A stretch of 64,000 bases of DNA, taken from assembly GCF_024055795.1 (NCBI RefSeq), contig NZ_JAMXMY010000012.1:208135-272134 (forward strand). Reading direction: 5' to 3'. The position numbers and the translations under genes are program-made. A model generated the notes under the pieces. The model made no database searches. It was not told the DNA's origin and saw only the letters and a program-made list of their open reading frames with translations. Shown one piece after another: positions 19,465-27,088 of the stretch (position 1 is its first letter; each line of letters starts with the position of its first letter). Source of the DNA: Actinoallomurus purpureus. GTDB taxonomy: Bacteria; Actinomycetota; Actinomycetes; Streptosporangiales; Streptosporangiaceae.

Positions 19465-20234
19465 CCGCCCCGTCCGTCCTGGTCCATCGCGACCAGTCCC
19501 TGCTGGCCAAGGCCGTCGCGGCCCGCCTGGTGACCGGTCTGGTCGACGTCCAGGCCGCCCGCGGCGGGGCGCACCTCATCCTGACCGGCGGCGGCGTCGG
19601 CACCGCCGTGCTCGAGGAGATCGCGGCCAACCCGGCCCGGGACGCCGTCGACTGGGGTCACCTGGACATCTGGTGGGGCGACGAGCGCTACCTGCCGGAG
19701 GGCGACGACGAGCGCAACGAGACCGGCGCCCGCAAGGCACTGCTCGACCACGTCGACGTCGACCCGAAGCGGGTGCACGCGATGCCGTCCTCCGACTCGG
19801 GCCTGACCCCGGAGGAGGCGGCGGAGCGGTACGCCGCCGAGCTGCGGACGGCGACGCGTCCTGAGGACCACGGCGTCGTCCCGTCGTTCGACGTGCTGAT
19901 GCTCGGCCTGGGGCCGGACTCCCACGTGGCGTCGCTGTTCCCCGGGATGCCCGCGCTGTACGAGGAGCGCCCGGTGGTGGCCGTACACGGGGCGCCCAAG
20001 CCGCCTCCCACCCGCATCAGCCTGACCCTGCCCGCGATCCGGACGGCGCGCGAGGTCTGGATCATCGCGGCGGGCGAGTCCAAGGCCGGGGCGGTGCGCC
20101 TCGCGCTGTCCGACGCCGGCCCGGTGCAGGTCCCCGGCGCCGGCGCTCGCGGCCGCCAACGCACGCTGTTCCTGCTCGACCGGGCGGCCGCCGGCCAGCT
20201 GCCACCCGAGATGGGCCGCATCGCCTCGCCCTGA
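19461..20234 (+). CDS. pgl: 6-phosphogluconolactonase
   Basis: Hydrolyses 6-phosphogluconolactone to 6-phosphogluconate, directly after Zwf in the pathway; 257 residues of the NagB-like lactonase fold. Family motifs are LTGGGVGTAVLEE, WWGDERYLPEGDDERN, and MLGLGPDSHVASLFPG with the catalytic His and Asp. The GTG start overlaps the opcA stop as GTGA. Last gene of the cluster, ending in a hairpin shared with the convergent methyltransferase gene. Confidence 0.97.
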   Translation: MTAPSVLVHRDQSLLAKAVAARLVTGLVDVQAARGGAHLILTGGGVGTAVLEEIAANPARDAVDWGHLDIWWGDERYLPEGDDERNETGARKALLDHVDVDPKRVHAMPSSDSGLTPEEAAERYAAELRTATRPEDHGVVPSFDVLMLGLGPDSHVASLFPGMPALYEERPVVAVHGAPKPPPTRISLTLPAIRTAREVWIIAAGESKAGAVRLALSDAGPVQVPGAGARGRQRTLFLLDRAAAGQLPPEMGRIASP

Positions 20235-20262
20235 GGCCCGCGGGGCTCTCGTCCGGCCTCAG
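20231..20262. terminator. Hairpin between pgl and methyltransferase genes
   Basis: CTGAGGCC and GGCCTCAG form a perfect 8-bp stem around 16 bases. It includes the stop codons of both convergent genes, so it could end transcription from either side. Confidence 0.5.
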
Positions 20263-21032
20263 CCGGATGAGTGCCCCGTCCCGGCCGACCTGCGCAGAAG
20301 TGTGATCATGCGCCAGGCCTCGGGAGAGTCCAGCGGCACACCGGGGTCGAAGTCGCCGTACTGCGCCTCCACCGTGAGACCTCCGGCCAGTCGGAGCGCC
20401 GCGTCCAGCTCGGTCGCCGTCCAGAACCGATAGGGCACCACGCCCTGGATGGTGTCCCCGCCGTCGATCGCGATCGTCACGTGGTCGCGGACGATCTGGG
20501 TGATCGGGTCCATCTCGTCCGACGGCTCCCCCCACCGTACGCGCGCGCTCACGCCGTCCTTCTCCACCGTCCAGGCCGCCGAGACCCGCGGCGTCTCGCT
20601 GAGCCGGTCCGCCGGATGGCTCATCTCGATCACCGCGAGCCCGTCATCGGCGAGGTGCCCGGCGACGCACGCCAGGTACGCCACGAAGGCATCCAGCGTC
20701 ATCAGGTGCGCCGTCGAGTCGAGCATCGTGATGACGAGGTCGAAACGGCGCCCCAGCCGGAAGTCGGTCATGTCTGCCTCTACGACCTCGAGGGGCAGCC
20801 CGCTCCCCCGCTCCTGTGCGTACGCGCACATCTCCGGGCTGAGGTCCAGGGCGGTCGCCGCCACGCCCCGCCGGGCGAACTCCCGGGCGTGCTCGGCGGG
20901 ACCCGCCGCGAGTTCGAGCACGTTCCGCGCGTCCCCGGACCAGCGCCGCAGCACCTCCACCTCGGCGCCCACGTCGCGGAACGAACAGGCCAGCTCGTAC
21001 GCCCATGGATGTTCGTAGATCACGGCCCCCAT
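20259..21032 (-). CDS. SAM-dependent methyltransferase (class I)
   Basis: Protein of 257 residues with the Rossmann-like methyltransferase fold. Motif I is VLELAAGPAEHAREFARRG, followed by an acidic residue in ALDLSPEM and motif IV-like FDLVITMLDSTAHL. The substrate is not recognisable. The C-terminal half (IVRDHVTIAIDGG, PYRFWTATELDAALRLAG) matches small-molecule methyltransferases rather than rRNA enzymes. ATG 21032 is where homology begins (MGAVIYEHPWAYELAC); the frame runs further upstream without motif support. Confidence 0.85.
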   Translation of the reverse strand: MGAVIYEHPWAYELACSFRDVGAEVEVLRRWSGDARNVLELAAGPAEHAREFARRGVAATALDLSPEMCAYAQERGSGLPLEVVEADMTDFRLGRRFDLVITMLDSTAHLMTLDAFVAYLACVAGHLADDGLAVIEMSHPADRLSETPRVSAAWTVEKDGVSARVRWGEPSDEMDPITQIVRDHVTIAIDGGDTIQGVVPYRFWTATELDAALRLAGGLTVEAQYGDFDPGVPLDSPEAWRMITLLRRSAGTGHSSG

Positions 21033-21149
21033 GCTTCCAGACCTGCGGCGTGACCCACGCGTCGTGGCCCGACTCGACCGGCCGCCGCGCGGCCCGCCCG
21101 TCGTCGCCGGTTTGACCGGGTGCCGTACGGCCGGGCAGGCTCGGCGGCG

Positions 21150-21836
21150 ATGGGACACCGTGCGCACGTGGCGATGGACGAGGCTCTGGCCGACGTGGCC
21201 CGGGTGGGGCCGTACTTCTCCGTCGACATCGATCCCGACATCGCCGACCATCCGTTGTGGCGGCCGCTGACGACGCTGTACGGCCCGGCGCTGCCGGACC
21301 AGATCGCGGCCGTGCGGGTGCGCCTGGGCACGACCGAGGAACGGGTCGCGGCCTCGCTCCTGTTCCAGGGCGTCGCGGGCCGCCTCTGGTCTCCGGTGCT
21401 GGCGACGGCCGTCATCCACGGCCGGGTGCCGGGCCTGGATCCGGCCGGGACCTACTGGCGAGCCGCCTCCCCCGGCCCGATCCTCCTCGCGACACCGGGC
21501 GCGCCGACCCTTCCCGCCGGCCCGGCAGTCCTTCGCCGCGTCGTCGTCGACGGCCACCTGGCCCCCCTGGTCACAGCGGTCCGTGCGGTGACGCCGGTCG
21601 CGGAAGGGCTGCTCTGGGGCAACGCCGCATCCGCCCTCGTGGGCGCGATGACGGTCGTCTCCAGGGCCCGTCCTGCCGTTTCCGGGACGGCGCTGCGGTT
21701 CGTCGAGGAGCTCCTGGCCGAGCCTCCGCTGGCGGGAACAGGCGACTTCGGCCGCTACGGCTTCCGCCGCCGGAGCTGCTGCCTCTACTACCGGGTGCCC
21801 GGCGGCGGAAAATGCGGCGACTGCGCCCTCCTCTGA
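21150..21836 (+). CDS. FhuF-like (2Fe-2S)-binding protein
   Basis: Protein of 228 residues (from ATG 21150) with the C-terminal cluster motif of ferric-siderophore reductase FhuF: RRSCCLYYR, then a CGDC-type pair eleven residues on, giving four cysteines for a [2Fe-2S] centre. The rest is an alpha-rich FhuF/IucA-like fold (SLLFQGVAGRLWSPVL). Expected to reduce iron in siderophores in the cytosol, but no siderophore or uptake genes are near, so the role is inferred from family. The start is uncertain: GTG 21120 and ATG 21174 are in frame and no ribosome site is strong. Confidence 0.82.
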   Translation: MGHRAHVAMDEALADVARVGPYFSVDIDPDIADHPLWRPLTTLYGPALPDQIAAVRVRLGTTEERVAASLLFQGVAGRLWSPVLATAVIHGRVPGLDPAGTYWRAASPGPILLATPGAPTLPAGPAVLRRVVVDGHLAPLVTAVRAVTPVAEGLLWGNAASALVGAMTVVSRARPAVSGTALRFVEELLAEPPLAGTGDFGRYGFRRRSCCLYYRVPGGGKCGDCALL

Positions 21837-21854
21837 CCGCTCCGGAGCTCACGC

Positions 21855-22361
21855 TCATTCGAAGAGGTCGCCGGCCTCGCGCCCCGAGGGATCCAAGCTC
21901 AGCACATCCTCGTAGAGGGCGTCGAGCTGTCGCCCCGTCAGTTCGCCTTCGGGCGTGGTCTCCATCAGGGACCAACCCGGGCTTCCCTCGGCCGCTTCGT
22001 CGTCGCACCCCAGGCAGATCAGGTAGAGCAGGCCGAACACCGTGTCATAGGCCACGGACCGCGCCACCTTGACCAGGTCGTCGTGGTCCGTTCCTGTCGC
22101 GAGCAACCGCGCGCCTGCCGGGAGGCGTTCCAACGCGCCCGGAGTCGCCCAGGCGTCTATCAGGCGCGGCCAGATGTGACGCAGCGCCAGGAAGCGCGCC
22201 AACTGCGGGATGTCCTCGATGATCTCGGAGAGGGCGGCGTTCTCGGGTTCAAGCTCACCCGACTCGGCGAACCGGTCACGGAGACGCTCGGCTGCGGCGC
22301 GGTCCTCTTCGTTCATCCCGGCCAGCGCTTCAGCCCATGTGGGCCATGACGATATGGACAT
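21855..22361 (-). CDS. Hypothetical protein (168 residues)
   Basis: Not recognised. Acidic, soluble and mainly helical, with no signal peptide or membrane segment. It opens MSISSWPTWAEALAGMNEEDR and has a short region LLYLICLGCDDEAAEG with one cysteine. Third-position GC is high, so it is a real gene. It sits between the FhuF-like gene and the decayed transposon patch, so it could be accessory. Confidence 0.72.
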   Translation of the reverse strand: MSISSWPTWAEALAGMNEEDRAAAERLRDRFAESGELEPENAALSEIIEDIPQLARFLALRHIWPRLIDAWATPGALERLPAGARLLATGTDHDDLVKVARSVAYDTVFGLLYLICLGCDDEAAEGSPGWSLMETTPEGELTGRQLDALYEDVLSLDPSGREAGDLFE

Positions 22362-22397
22362 CCGCGCAGCCTGCCACGCCTCCGTGCCACTGCGAGA

Positions 22398-22538
22398 ATC
22401 ACGTCAAAGGCCGAACAAGCCGGGATCCGCGTGGTGCTGGTCGATGAGCGCGGCACGTCCTCGACCTGCCCGGCCTGCGACCGGCGGGTCCCCAAACCCG
22501 CCGGCCTGAGAAACAGAATCCCGGACCCAAAGCTCTAG
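22398..22538 (+). pseudogene. C-terminal fragment of an IS200/IS605-type TnpB/OrfB
   Basis: In this frame about 35 residues match the end of TnpB-like RNA-guided nucleases: ITSKAEQAGIRVVLVDERG, then GTSSTCPACDRRVPKP, which is the first half of the C-terminal zinc ribbon. The second CxxC pair is lost and the frame ends at a chance TAG within the 3' end of the amidase gene. There is no start and no upstream RuvC part, so it is a relic. Confidence 0.65.
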
Positions 22539-24247
22539 AACTCTTTCAGGTACCGGTCGTGCCAAGGCCGGTGGTTCTCCACCGCCTTGGCGGCGTTCAG
22601 TACCTCGACGTCCGCGAATCGGCGACCGACGATCTGCATCCCGACGGGCATCTTGCCGGCGAACCCAGCGGGCACGCTGGCCACCGGGTGGCCGGTGAAG
22701 TTGAACGGGTAGGTCATGCACCATCCGATGGTGCGCTCGGTCGGCACCCCGTTGACCGAGGCGGGGCCCAGCGTGTTGCCGTCGGCGGTGTTGCTCACCG
22801 ACACGGTCGTCAGCGTGGGGCACACGATGTAGTCATACCCCTGGGCGAACACGGCCTCGACCGCGTCGTTGACGGCGATTTCCAGGAACTCCCCGTGTTT
22901 GTACTGCATCACGCTCGTTCTTGCGGCGCGCTCCAGCATCCCACGGAACTCCGGGTTCAGCTTGCTGACGTACGGCTCCCGCATCAGGTCCACCGGGATG
23001 CCATAGTGCAGGAACAAGTCTCGGGCGAAGCCGTACAGAGCGCTCTGCATCATCACCCAGAGGTCGCTGAGCATCTCCTGGGTGACCGGCCTCTGCGTCC
23101 CCGACAGCAGATCCGTGGTGGTCATCTTGTCGAACCCGAGGGGAATCTCGTCCACTCGGGCCCCCGCCGCAGCCAGCGCGGCCACCCCACCCCGGACGGC
23201 CTGCACCACCTGTCTTTCGACCGGGAAGATGTCCAGGTTCGGGCTGAACGCCACTCGCTTGCCCTTGAGTCCGCCACCGAGCTTGTGAAGGCTCCGCAGG
23301 TACGCCGGCCGATCCTGGATGCTGAACTTGTCCTGAGGGTGGAACCCGCCCATCACCTCCATGCTGAGGGCCGTGTCCTCGACCGTGCGGCAGATAGGGC
23401 CGGGGTGCAGCATGGGGTTGTACGGCAGGGGCGGGGCGTCCTGGGGGATGCGCCCGAAGGTTGCCTTGAACCCGACCGTGTTGGTGAACGCCGCCGGGAT
23501 GCGAACGCTGCCTCCGGCGTCCGAGCCCTGGCTGAGCGCTGTCAGGAACCCTGCCACTGCGGCGGCGCTGCCTCCGCTGCTGCCGCCGGCATTCTTGGTG
23601 AGGTCGAACGGGGTGCTGGTGGGGCCGAAGGCGTAGTTGTCGGTGATGCCCTCGTGCCCGAACTCCGGGGTGTTGGTCTTGCCCATCGGATTGATCCCGG
23701 CGTCGAGCACCCGCTGGATGTAGATGGCGTTGGACGGGGGCCGGAAGCCCATCTCCTTGAACACCACCGAGCCGAAGGTGTTGGGGGCGTCCTTCCAGAA
23801 GTCGAACAGGTCCTTGATGAGGTAGGGCAGCCCCTCCATCGGGCGGGCGGTGCCGTTCACGTACCGCCGCTCCGCGTCCCGTGCCCGAGCCAGTACCAGT
23901 TCCTCGGGGTGCCGGTAGACGATGGCGTTCACCTTGTGGTTCAGCCGGTCGATCCGCGCCAGGTATGCCTGGGCCACCTCGACAGGGGAGATGCGTCTGG
24001 CCCGCATCCCACGGAGTAGGTCGCCGGCGGAGAGGAAGCACAACTCCTCGCCGCGCGGGGTGTCGTGGTGCTTGTCCCACCTGCCGATCGCATTGGTGAT
24101 TTCCTCAGGCGACGGGCCGGAGGAGGCCGCGTCCGCTGTGGCTGCCGTGGCCTGGGCCGGGGAGCCGGCGAGGAGTACGGGCGCGGCCGCCGCTGCTGCT
24201 GCGACGGTCGCCCCTCCTGTTACTACCTGACGTCTGGACATTTTCAT
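22535..24247 (-). CDS. Tat-exported amidase (amidase signature family)
   Basis: Hydrolase of 570 residues expected to act on an amide outside the cytoplasm. The N-terminus is a twin-arginine signal (MSRRQVVTGGATVAAAAAA, cleavage near AQA at about 33). The amidase signature triad is complete: Lys in LPYLIKDLFDF, the cis-Ser in GGSSGGSAAAVAG, and the nucleophile Ser in GSDAGGSVRIPAA. The substrate is unknown. The gene is intact and faces a TnpB relic on one side and a broken monooxygenase on the other. Its third positions look slightly less GC-biased than the neighbours', consistent with acquisition. The start is ATG; a second ATG two codons on begins the RR motif. Confidence 0.92.
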   Translation of the reverse strand: MKMSRRQVVTGGATVAAAAAAAPVLLAGSPAQATAATADAASSGPSPEEITNAIGRWDKHHDTPRGEELCFLSAGDLLRGMRARRISPVEVAQAYLARIDRLNHKVNAIVYRHPEELVLARARDAERRYVNGTARPMEGLPYLIKDLFDFWKDAPNTFGSVVFKEMGFRPPSNAIYIQRVLDAGINPMGKTNTPEFGHEGITDNYAFGPTSTPFDLTKNAGGSSGGSAAAVAGFLTALSQGSDAGGSVRIPAAFTNTVGFKATFGRIPQDAPPLPYNPMLHPGPICRTVEDTALSMEVMGGFHPQDKFSIQDRPAYLRSLHKLGGGLKGKRVAFSPNLDIFPVERQVVQAVRGGVAALAAAGARVDEIPLGFDKMTTTDLLSGTQRPVTQEMLSDLWVMMQSALYGFARDLFLHYGIPVDLMREPYVSKLNPEFRGMLERAARTSVMQYKHGEFLEIAVNDAVEAVFAQGYDYIVCPTLTTVSVSNTADGNTLGPASVNGVPTERTIGWCMTYPFNFTGHPVASVPAGFAGKMPVGMQIVGRRFADVEVLNAAKAVENHRPWHDRYLKEF

Positions 24248-24274
24248 GCTGAGGGTTCTCCTACTCGCCGGTAC

Positions 24275-24626
24275 TCATTCATGCCTCAGAAAGGTGCTGG
24301 AGCGGACCCAGAGGGTCAACCCCTCCACGCTGTTCACGTCACCTTCGAGCTGCCCTCTGCGCCGGCTCAGCCCATCGTCGATCTGATAGTCGCCGCGCGG
24401 GACCAGCATCGTCCGCCGCGATGGCCCGAACAACCTCGAAGAACTCCACCGGCGACGACTCATCGCCTCCGAAACGGCGGGGCTGCAACATACGGAAGAC
24501 GCCCGCCTCGGTCAGTTCGCGAATCGTCTGCTCCAGCACACGCCGCTGCCGCTCGGCATTCTCCGCCCGCTGCCTGATGTTCGGGACGAGATCCCGCACC
24601 CGATCGAGCGTCTTGCGATTGGTCAT
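24275..24626 (-). pseudogene. Remnant of a flavin-dependent monooxygenase (HsaA / acyl-CoA dehydrogenase-like)
   Basis: The first 75 or so codons from 24626 resemble the N-terminal helical domain of HsaA-type two-component flavin monooxygenases (VRDLVPNIRQRAENAERQ, AGVFRMLQPRRFGGDE, EFFEVVRAIAADD). The frame then changes: MLVPRGDYQIDD, a motif from the middle of such enzymes, lies in the next minus frame near 24395-24430, so several hundred bases are deleted and the frame is shifted. No catalytic region remains. The family call is from memory of motifs. Confidence 0.55.
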
Positions 24627-24654
24627 AGCCGTCCTGCATGGTATCGAATCGGCC

Positions 24655-24670
24655 TTACGGCTGACCGTAA
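24655..24670. promoter_or_regulatory. TetR-like dyad upstream of the monooxygenase remnant
   Basis: TTACGG and CCGTAA form a perfect 6-bp inverted repeat around CTGA, 29 bp upstream of the remnant's start. Its shape and place suit a TetR-type operator, now probably orphaned because no regulator gene is near. Confidence 0.4.
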
Positions 24671-24724
24671 TGAGGGTGGCCTGGACAGTACCACGGCAGT
24701 TGTCGGCGTGCTCGCCGAGTATGA

Positions 24725-25084
24725 CTATTCACGGGCGACATCCAGGGGTTGCCGAGGGGGGTCGCGGAGCGTGTTGGCGGCACGCAGTCCGTTCTTACGG
24801 ATGGTGGAGATACGGCCACGGATGGTCAGAAAGGTCCGGGCGCCGGCCAGGGTGTGGAACCCTCCGCTGACCTTGGTCTTGCTCTAGCTCATACGGATGC
24901 TTTGCTCCGCGCAATTGTTGGAGAACGCGACATCGAAGTCGGCGGTGAAATACAGGAACTCCTCCTGGCGATCCCGCAGCCGCAATGCCAGGTTCGCCAG
25001 ATGGAGACCCTTCGATTTGCCAAGGTGGTGTAGCCACGAGCATCTTCCCCGTGGACCACCGCCGAGAATCGGCAGGCAATCCAT
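24725..25084 (-). pseudogene. IS66-family transposase, 3' fragment with an internal stop
   Basis: On the minus strand the frame reads LALRLRDRQEEFLYFTADFD, then NNCAEQSIRMS, a TAG stop near 24884, and continues in the same frame SKTKVSGGFHTLAGARTFLT and ISTIRKNGLRAANTLRD to TAG at 24725. This is the C-terminal DDE-domain end of IS66 transposases, including the NN-AE-IRM motif. The 5' two thirds of the gene are missing and no inverted repeats are seen. It is inactive. Confidence 0.75.
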
Positions 25085-25219
25085 AATCTGCGTTCAGGAA
25101 GATCAAATTTTCGTCGCCGCACGGACAATCAACATGAGAGTCCCGCGAAAGCACCCGGCGCGCCGATATTCGCTAAGCAGAATATGCCGGATATCACGAG
25201 TGCGCCCTGGGGCGCGCGA

Positions 25220-25822
25220 CTACGGCCGGGTCACGACGGCGTCGATCAGGCCGTACACGATCGCATCATCGGCGGTGAGGAGGCGGTTCTGCCGGGCGTC
25301 CTCGCGGATCTCGTCGACCTCACGGCCGGTCGTCTCGGCGAGGCGGATGTAGAACGCGTCGACCTGACGGCGGTGTTCCTTCTCGCGGACCGCGACGTCC
25401 GTGGCATCGCCATGGAACGTCGCCCGGGGTTCGGTCAGCCACAATGTCGCATGGGGCATCATCTCCCGTCGCCGTCCGCCGACGAGCACCAGGAGCGGCG
25501 GGCCGCCCGTCTGGCCGGCGACGAGGACCTGCACCGGGCAGGCGAGAACGCCGATCGTGTCCGCGACGGCGAACGCCGCCTCGATCTCCCCGTCCGGCGA
25601 CCGCAGATGCAGCGTGACCGGGTCCTCCCCCGCCCCGTCGAGGTGACCGTTGACGAGGATGATCCGGTGGTCGAGCAGACGGTCCGAGAGCGGGTCCTTC
25701 TCACCCGGCCAGGGCCCCGCGCCCGGCCGGGGCCGCTCCCCCGGCGGCTCTCCGTGCCACGACGGCCGCGACGGCCGGGCCGGGTCGCCGGGAAACTCCG
25801 GTGGAAAAGACGGCATCGGCAT
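25220..25822 (-). CDS. ClpP-like protein lacking catalytic Ser and His
   Basis: Protein of 200 residues. From about residue 45 it has the ClpP/crotonase fold (DRLLDHRIILVNGHLDG, TLHLRSPDGEI) and ends with the typical LLTADDAIVYGLIDAV. At the active site GQAASMG is replaced by GQTGGPP (Gly107 for the catalytic Ser), and the MIHQP His becomes Thr130 in LWLTEP; an Asp at about 175 remains. The first 43 residues are a Pro-rich extension. It cannot be a standard serine protease; it may be a structural partner of other Clp subunits or have a separate role. The start ATG is poorly supported by a ribosome site. Confidence 0.82.
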   Translation of the reverse strand: MPMPSFPPEFPGDPARPSRPSWHGEPPGERPRPGAGPWPGEKDPLSDRLLDHRIILVNGHLDGAGEDPVTLHLRSPDGEIEAAFAVADTIGVLACPVQVLVAGQTGGPPLLVLVGGRRREMMPHATLWLTEPRATFHGDATDVAVREKEHRRQVDAFYIRLAETTGREVDEIREDARQNRLLTADDAIVYGLIDAVVTRP

Positions 25823-25866
25823 CGGGCTGCCCCCTCCGCAGACTCCCTACGACGATAGCCCGCCCG

Positions 25867-26934
25867 TCACCGTGCCGATCCCGCCCGGGCCGGCCGAACG
25901 TCCTCCGCACGGTCAGGACCGAGCGCGATCCGTGCTTCGACCACCCTGGGGTCATCGGACCGCCGGAACCGCCCGCCGAGGCCACCGAGCAGGGCCCGCA
26001 TGCGGGAGTTCTCCGCGAGCATCGTGGCGCGGACCTCGGCCAGGCACTCCTCGTGCGCGACGGCGAGCAGGCGACGGGCCAGCGCCGCCCCGATGCCTCT
26101 GCCCTGCCAGCCGTCCTCCACCAGGAGCGCCAGTTCGCCGACGCCCGGGTCGAGCGTGTACATCAGGTGGGCGAGCGCGAGGATCGAACCGTCCGGCCCC
26201 TCGGCGGCCATGGTCAGTCCGTGTGCGCGGTCACAGAAGACCCGCAGGAGCCGCTCCGGGATGGTGTGCCGCGCGCTGAAGTAGCGGCGCCGGCGGCTCT
26301 CGAGCGAACAGCGGGCGTGCATGTCCCGTACCGCGTCGGCGTCGAGGAGCGTCAGCGGCCGCACGATGACCTCGGTGCCGTCGCCGAGCACCATCCGCTG
26401 CCGGGTGGGGGCGGGATCATACGACGGGAGCAGCGAGCGGACCAGGGCGTTGGCGCGGGCGACCTCCGTCAGCGTGAACGGCAGCTCGTTCCGGTGCAGC
26501 AGGACGCCGCGCAGGTGCCCCGCGGAGACGGTGAGCGTCGTCGGGTCCGCGTGCTCGTCGAGCGCGGCCGGGCCGGCCACCCATTCGGCACTGTCGGCGC
26601 GCAGCAGCTCCGCGAGGATCTCCGGCAGGGCACGCGGGTTGGATCGCAGGCGTACGGCGAGGGAGAGCGCGCGGCTCGGCTCGTCGATCAGTTCGTGCGG
26701 GGTCGCCGGAACGACGCTGGTCCGGCGGCCCGCGGCGACCGCGACGGCGGCGGTGAGCGCCTCCGCGGTGATCCCGGTGGGCACGTCCACGACGAACTCG
26801 TCAACCACTCCGTCCGTGTCGACCTGGACGGACAGATCGAGGATGTTCGCCCCCTGCGCGGCCAGCGCGGCGGTCAGGACGGCGAGCCGGCCCGGCCGAT
26901 CGTCGATCTCGGTACGTACGCGGAGCAGCGGCAT
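25867..26934 (-). CDS. ACT domain - GNAT acetyltransferase fusion
   Basis: Protein of 355 residues. Residues about 1-75 form an ACT-type ligand-binding domain (MPLLRVRTEIDDRPGRLAVL, ILDLSVQVDTDGVVDEF). A middle linker follows, then a GNAT N-acetyltransferase domain from about 190, with acetyl-CoA loop EDGWQGRGIGAALARRL. ACT-GNAT pairs occur in actinobacterial protein acetyltransferases controlled by amino acids (Asn or Cys in known PatA-like enzymes), so this is probably a lysine acetyltransferase gated by an amino acid. The ligand is not visible. ATG 26934 has AAAGGGA just upstream; the longer frame to 27060 lacks support. Confidence 0.83.
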   Translation of the reverse strand: MPLLRVRTEIDDRPGRLAVLTAALAAQGANILDLSVQVDTDGVVDEFVVDVPTGITAEALTAAVAVAAGRRTSVVPATPHELIDEPSRALSLAVRLRSNPRALPEILAELLRADSAEWVAGPAALDEHADPTTLTVSAGHLRGVLLHRNELPFTLTEVARANALVRSLLPSYDPAPTRQRMVLGDGTEVIVRPLTLLDADAVRDMHARCSLESRRRRYFSARHTIPERLLRVFCDRAHGLTMAAEGPDGSILALAHLMYTLDPGVGELALLVEDGWQGRGIGAALARRLLAVAHEECLAEVRATMLAENSRMRALLGGLGGRFRRSDDPRVVEARIALGPDRAEDVRPARAGSAR

Positions 26935-27044
26935 ATGGTCCCTTTCGGCGTCTGAACGGGGACCAGCGTTCCGCATCACTGTTACCGGTTCGCTACATGG
27001 CCGTTTCCGCCGGATCAGCGCTTTCCGGGAGCGAAGACGGTGAG

Positions 27045-27078
27045 GAGGGTCCGGCGCCATCGGAGGCGCCGGACCCTC
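27045..27078 (-). terminator. Perfect 14-bp hairpin after glyA
   Basis: GAGGGTCCGGCGCC pairs exactly with GGCGCCGGACCCTC around ATCGGA. It lies 10 bases beyond the glyA stop on the minus strand, the expected place of the glyA terminator. Confidence 0.75.
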
Positions 27079-27088
27079 ACCGGTCGCG

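Noticed and set aside
24725..25084. Active IS66 insertion sequence
   Set aside because: Only the 3' part of one ORF, with an internal TAG; no accessory orfs or terminal inverted repeats seen.
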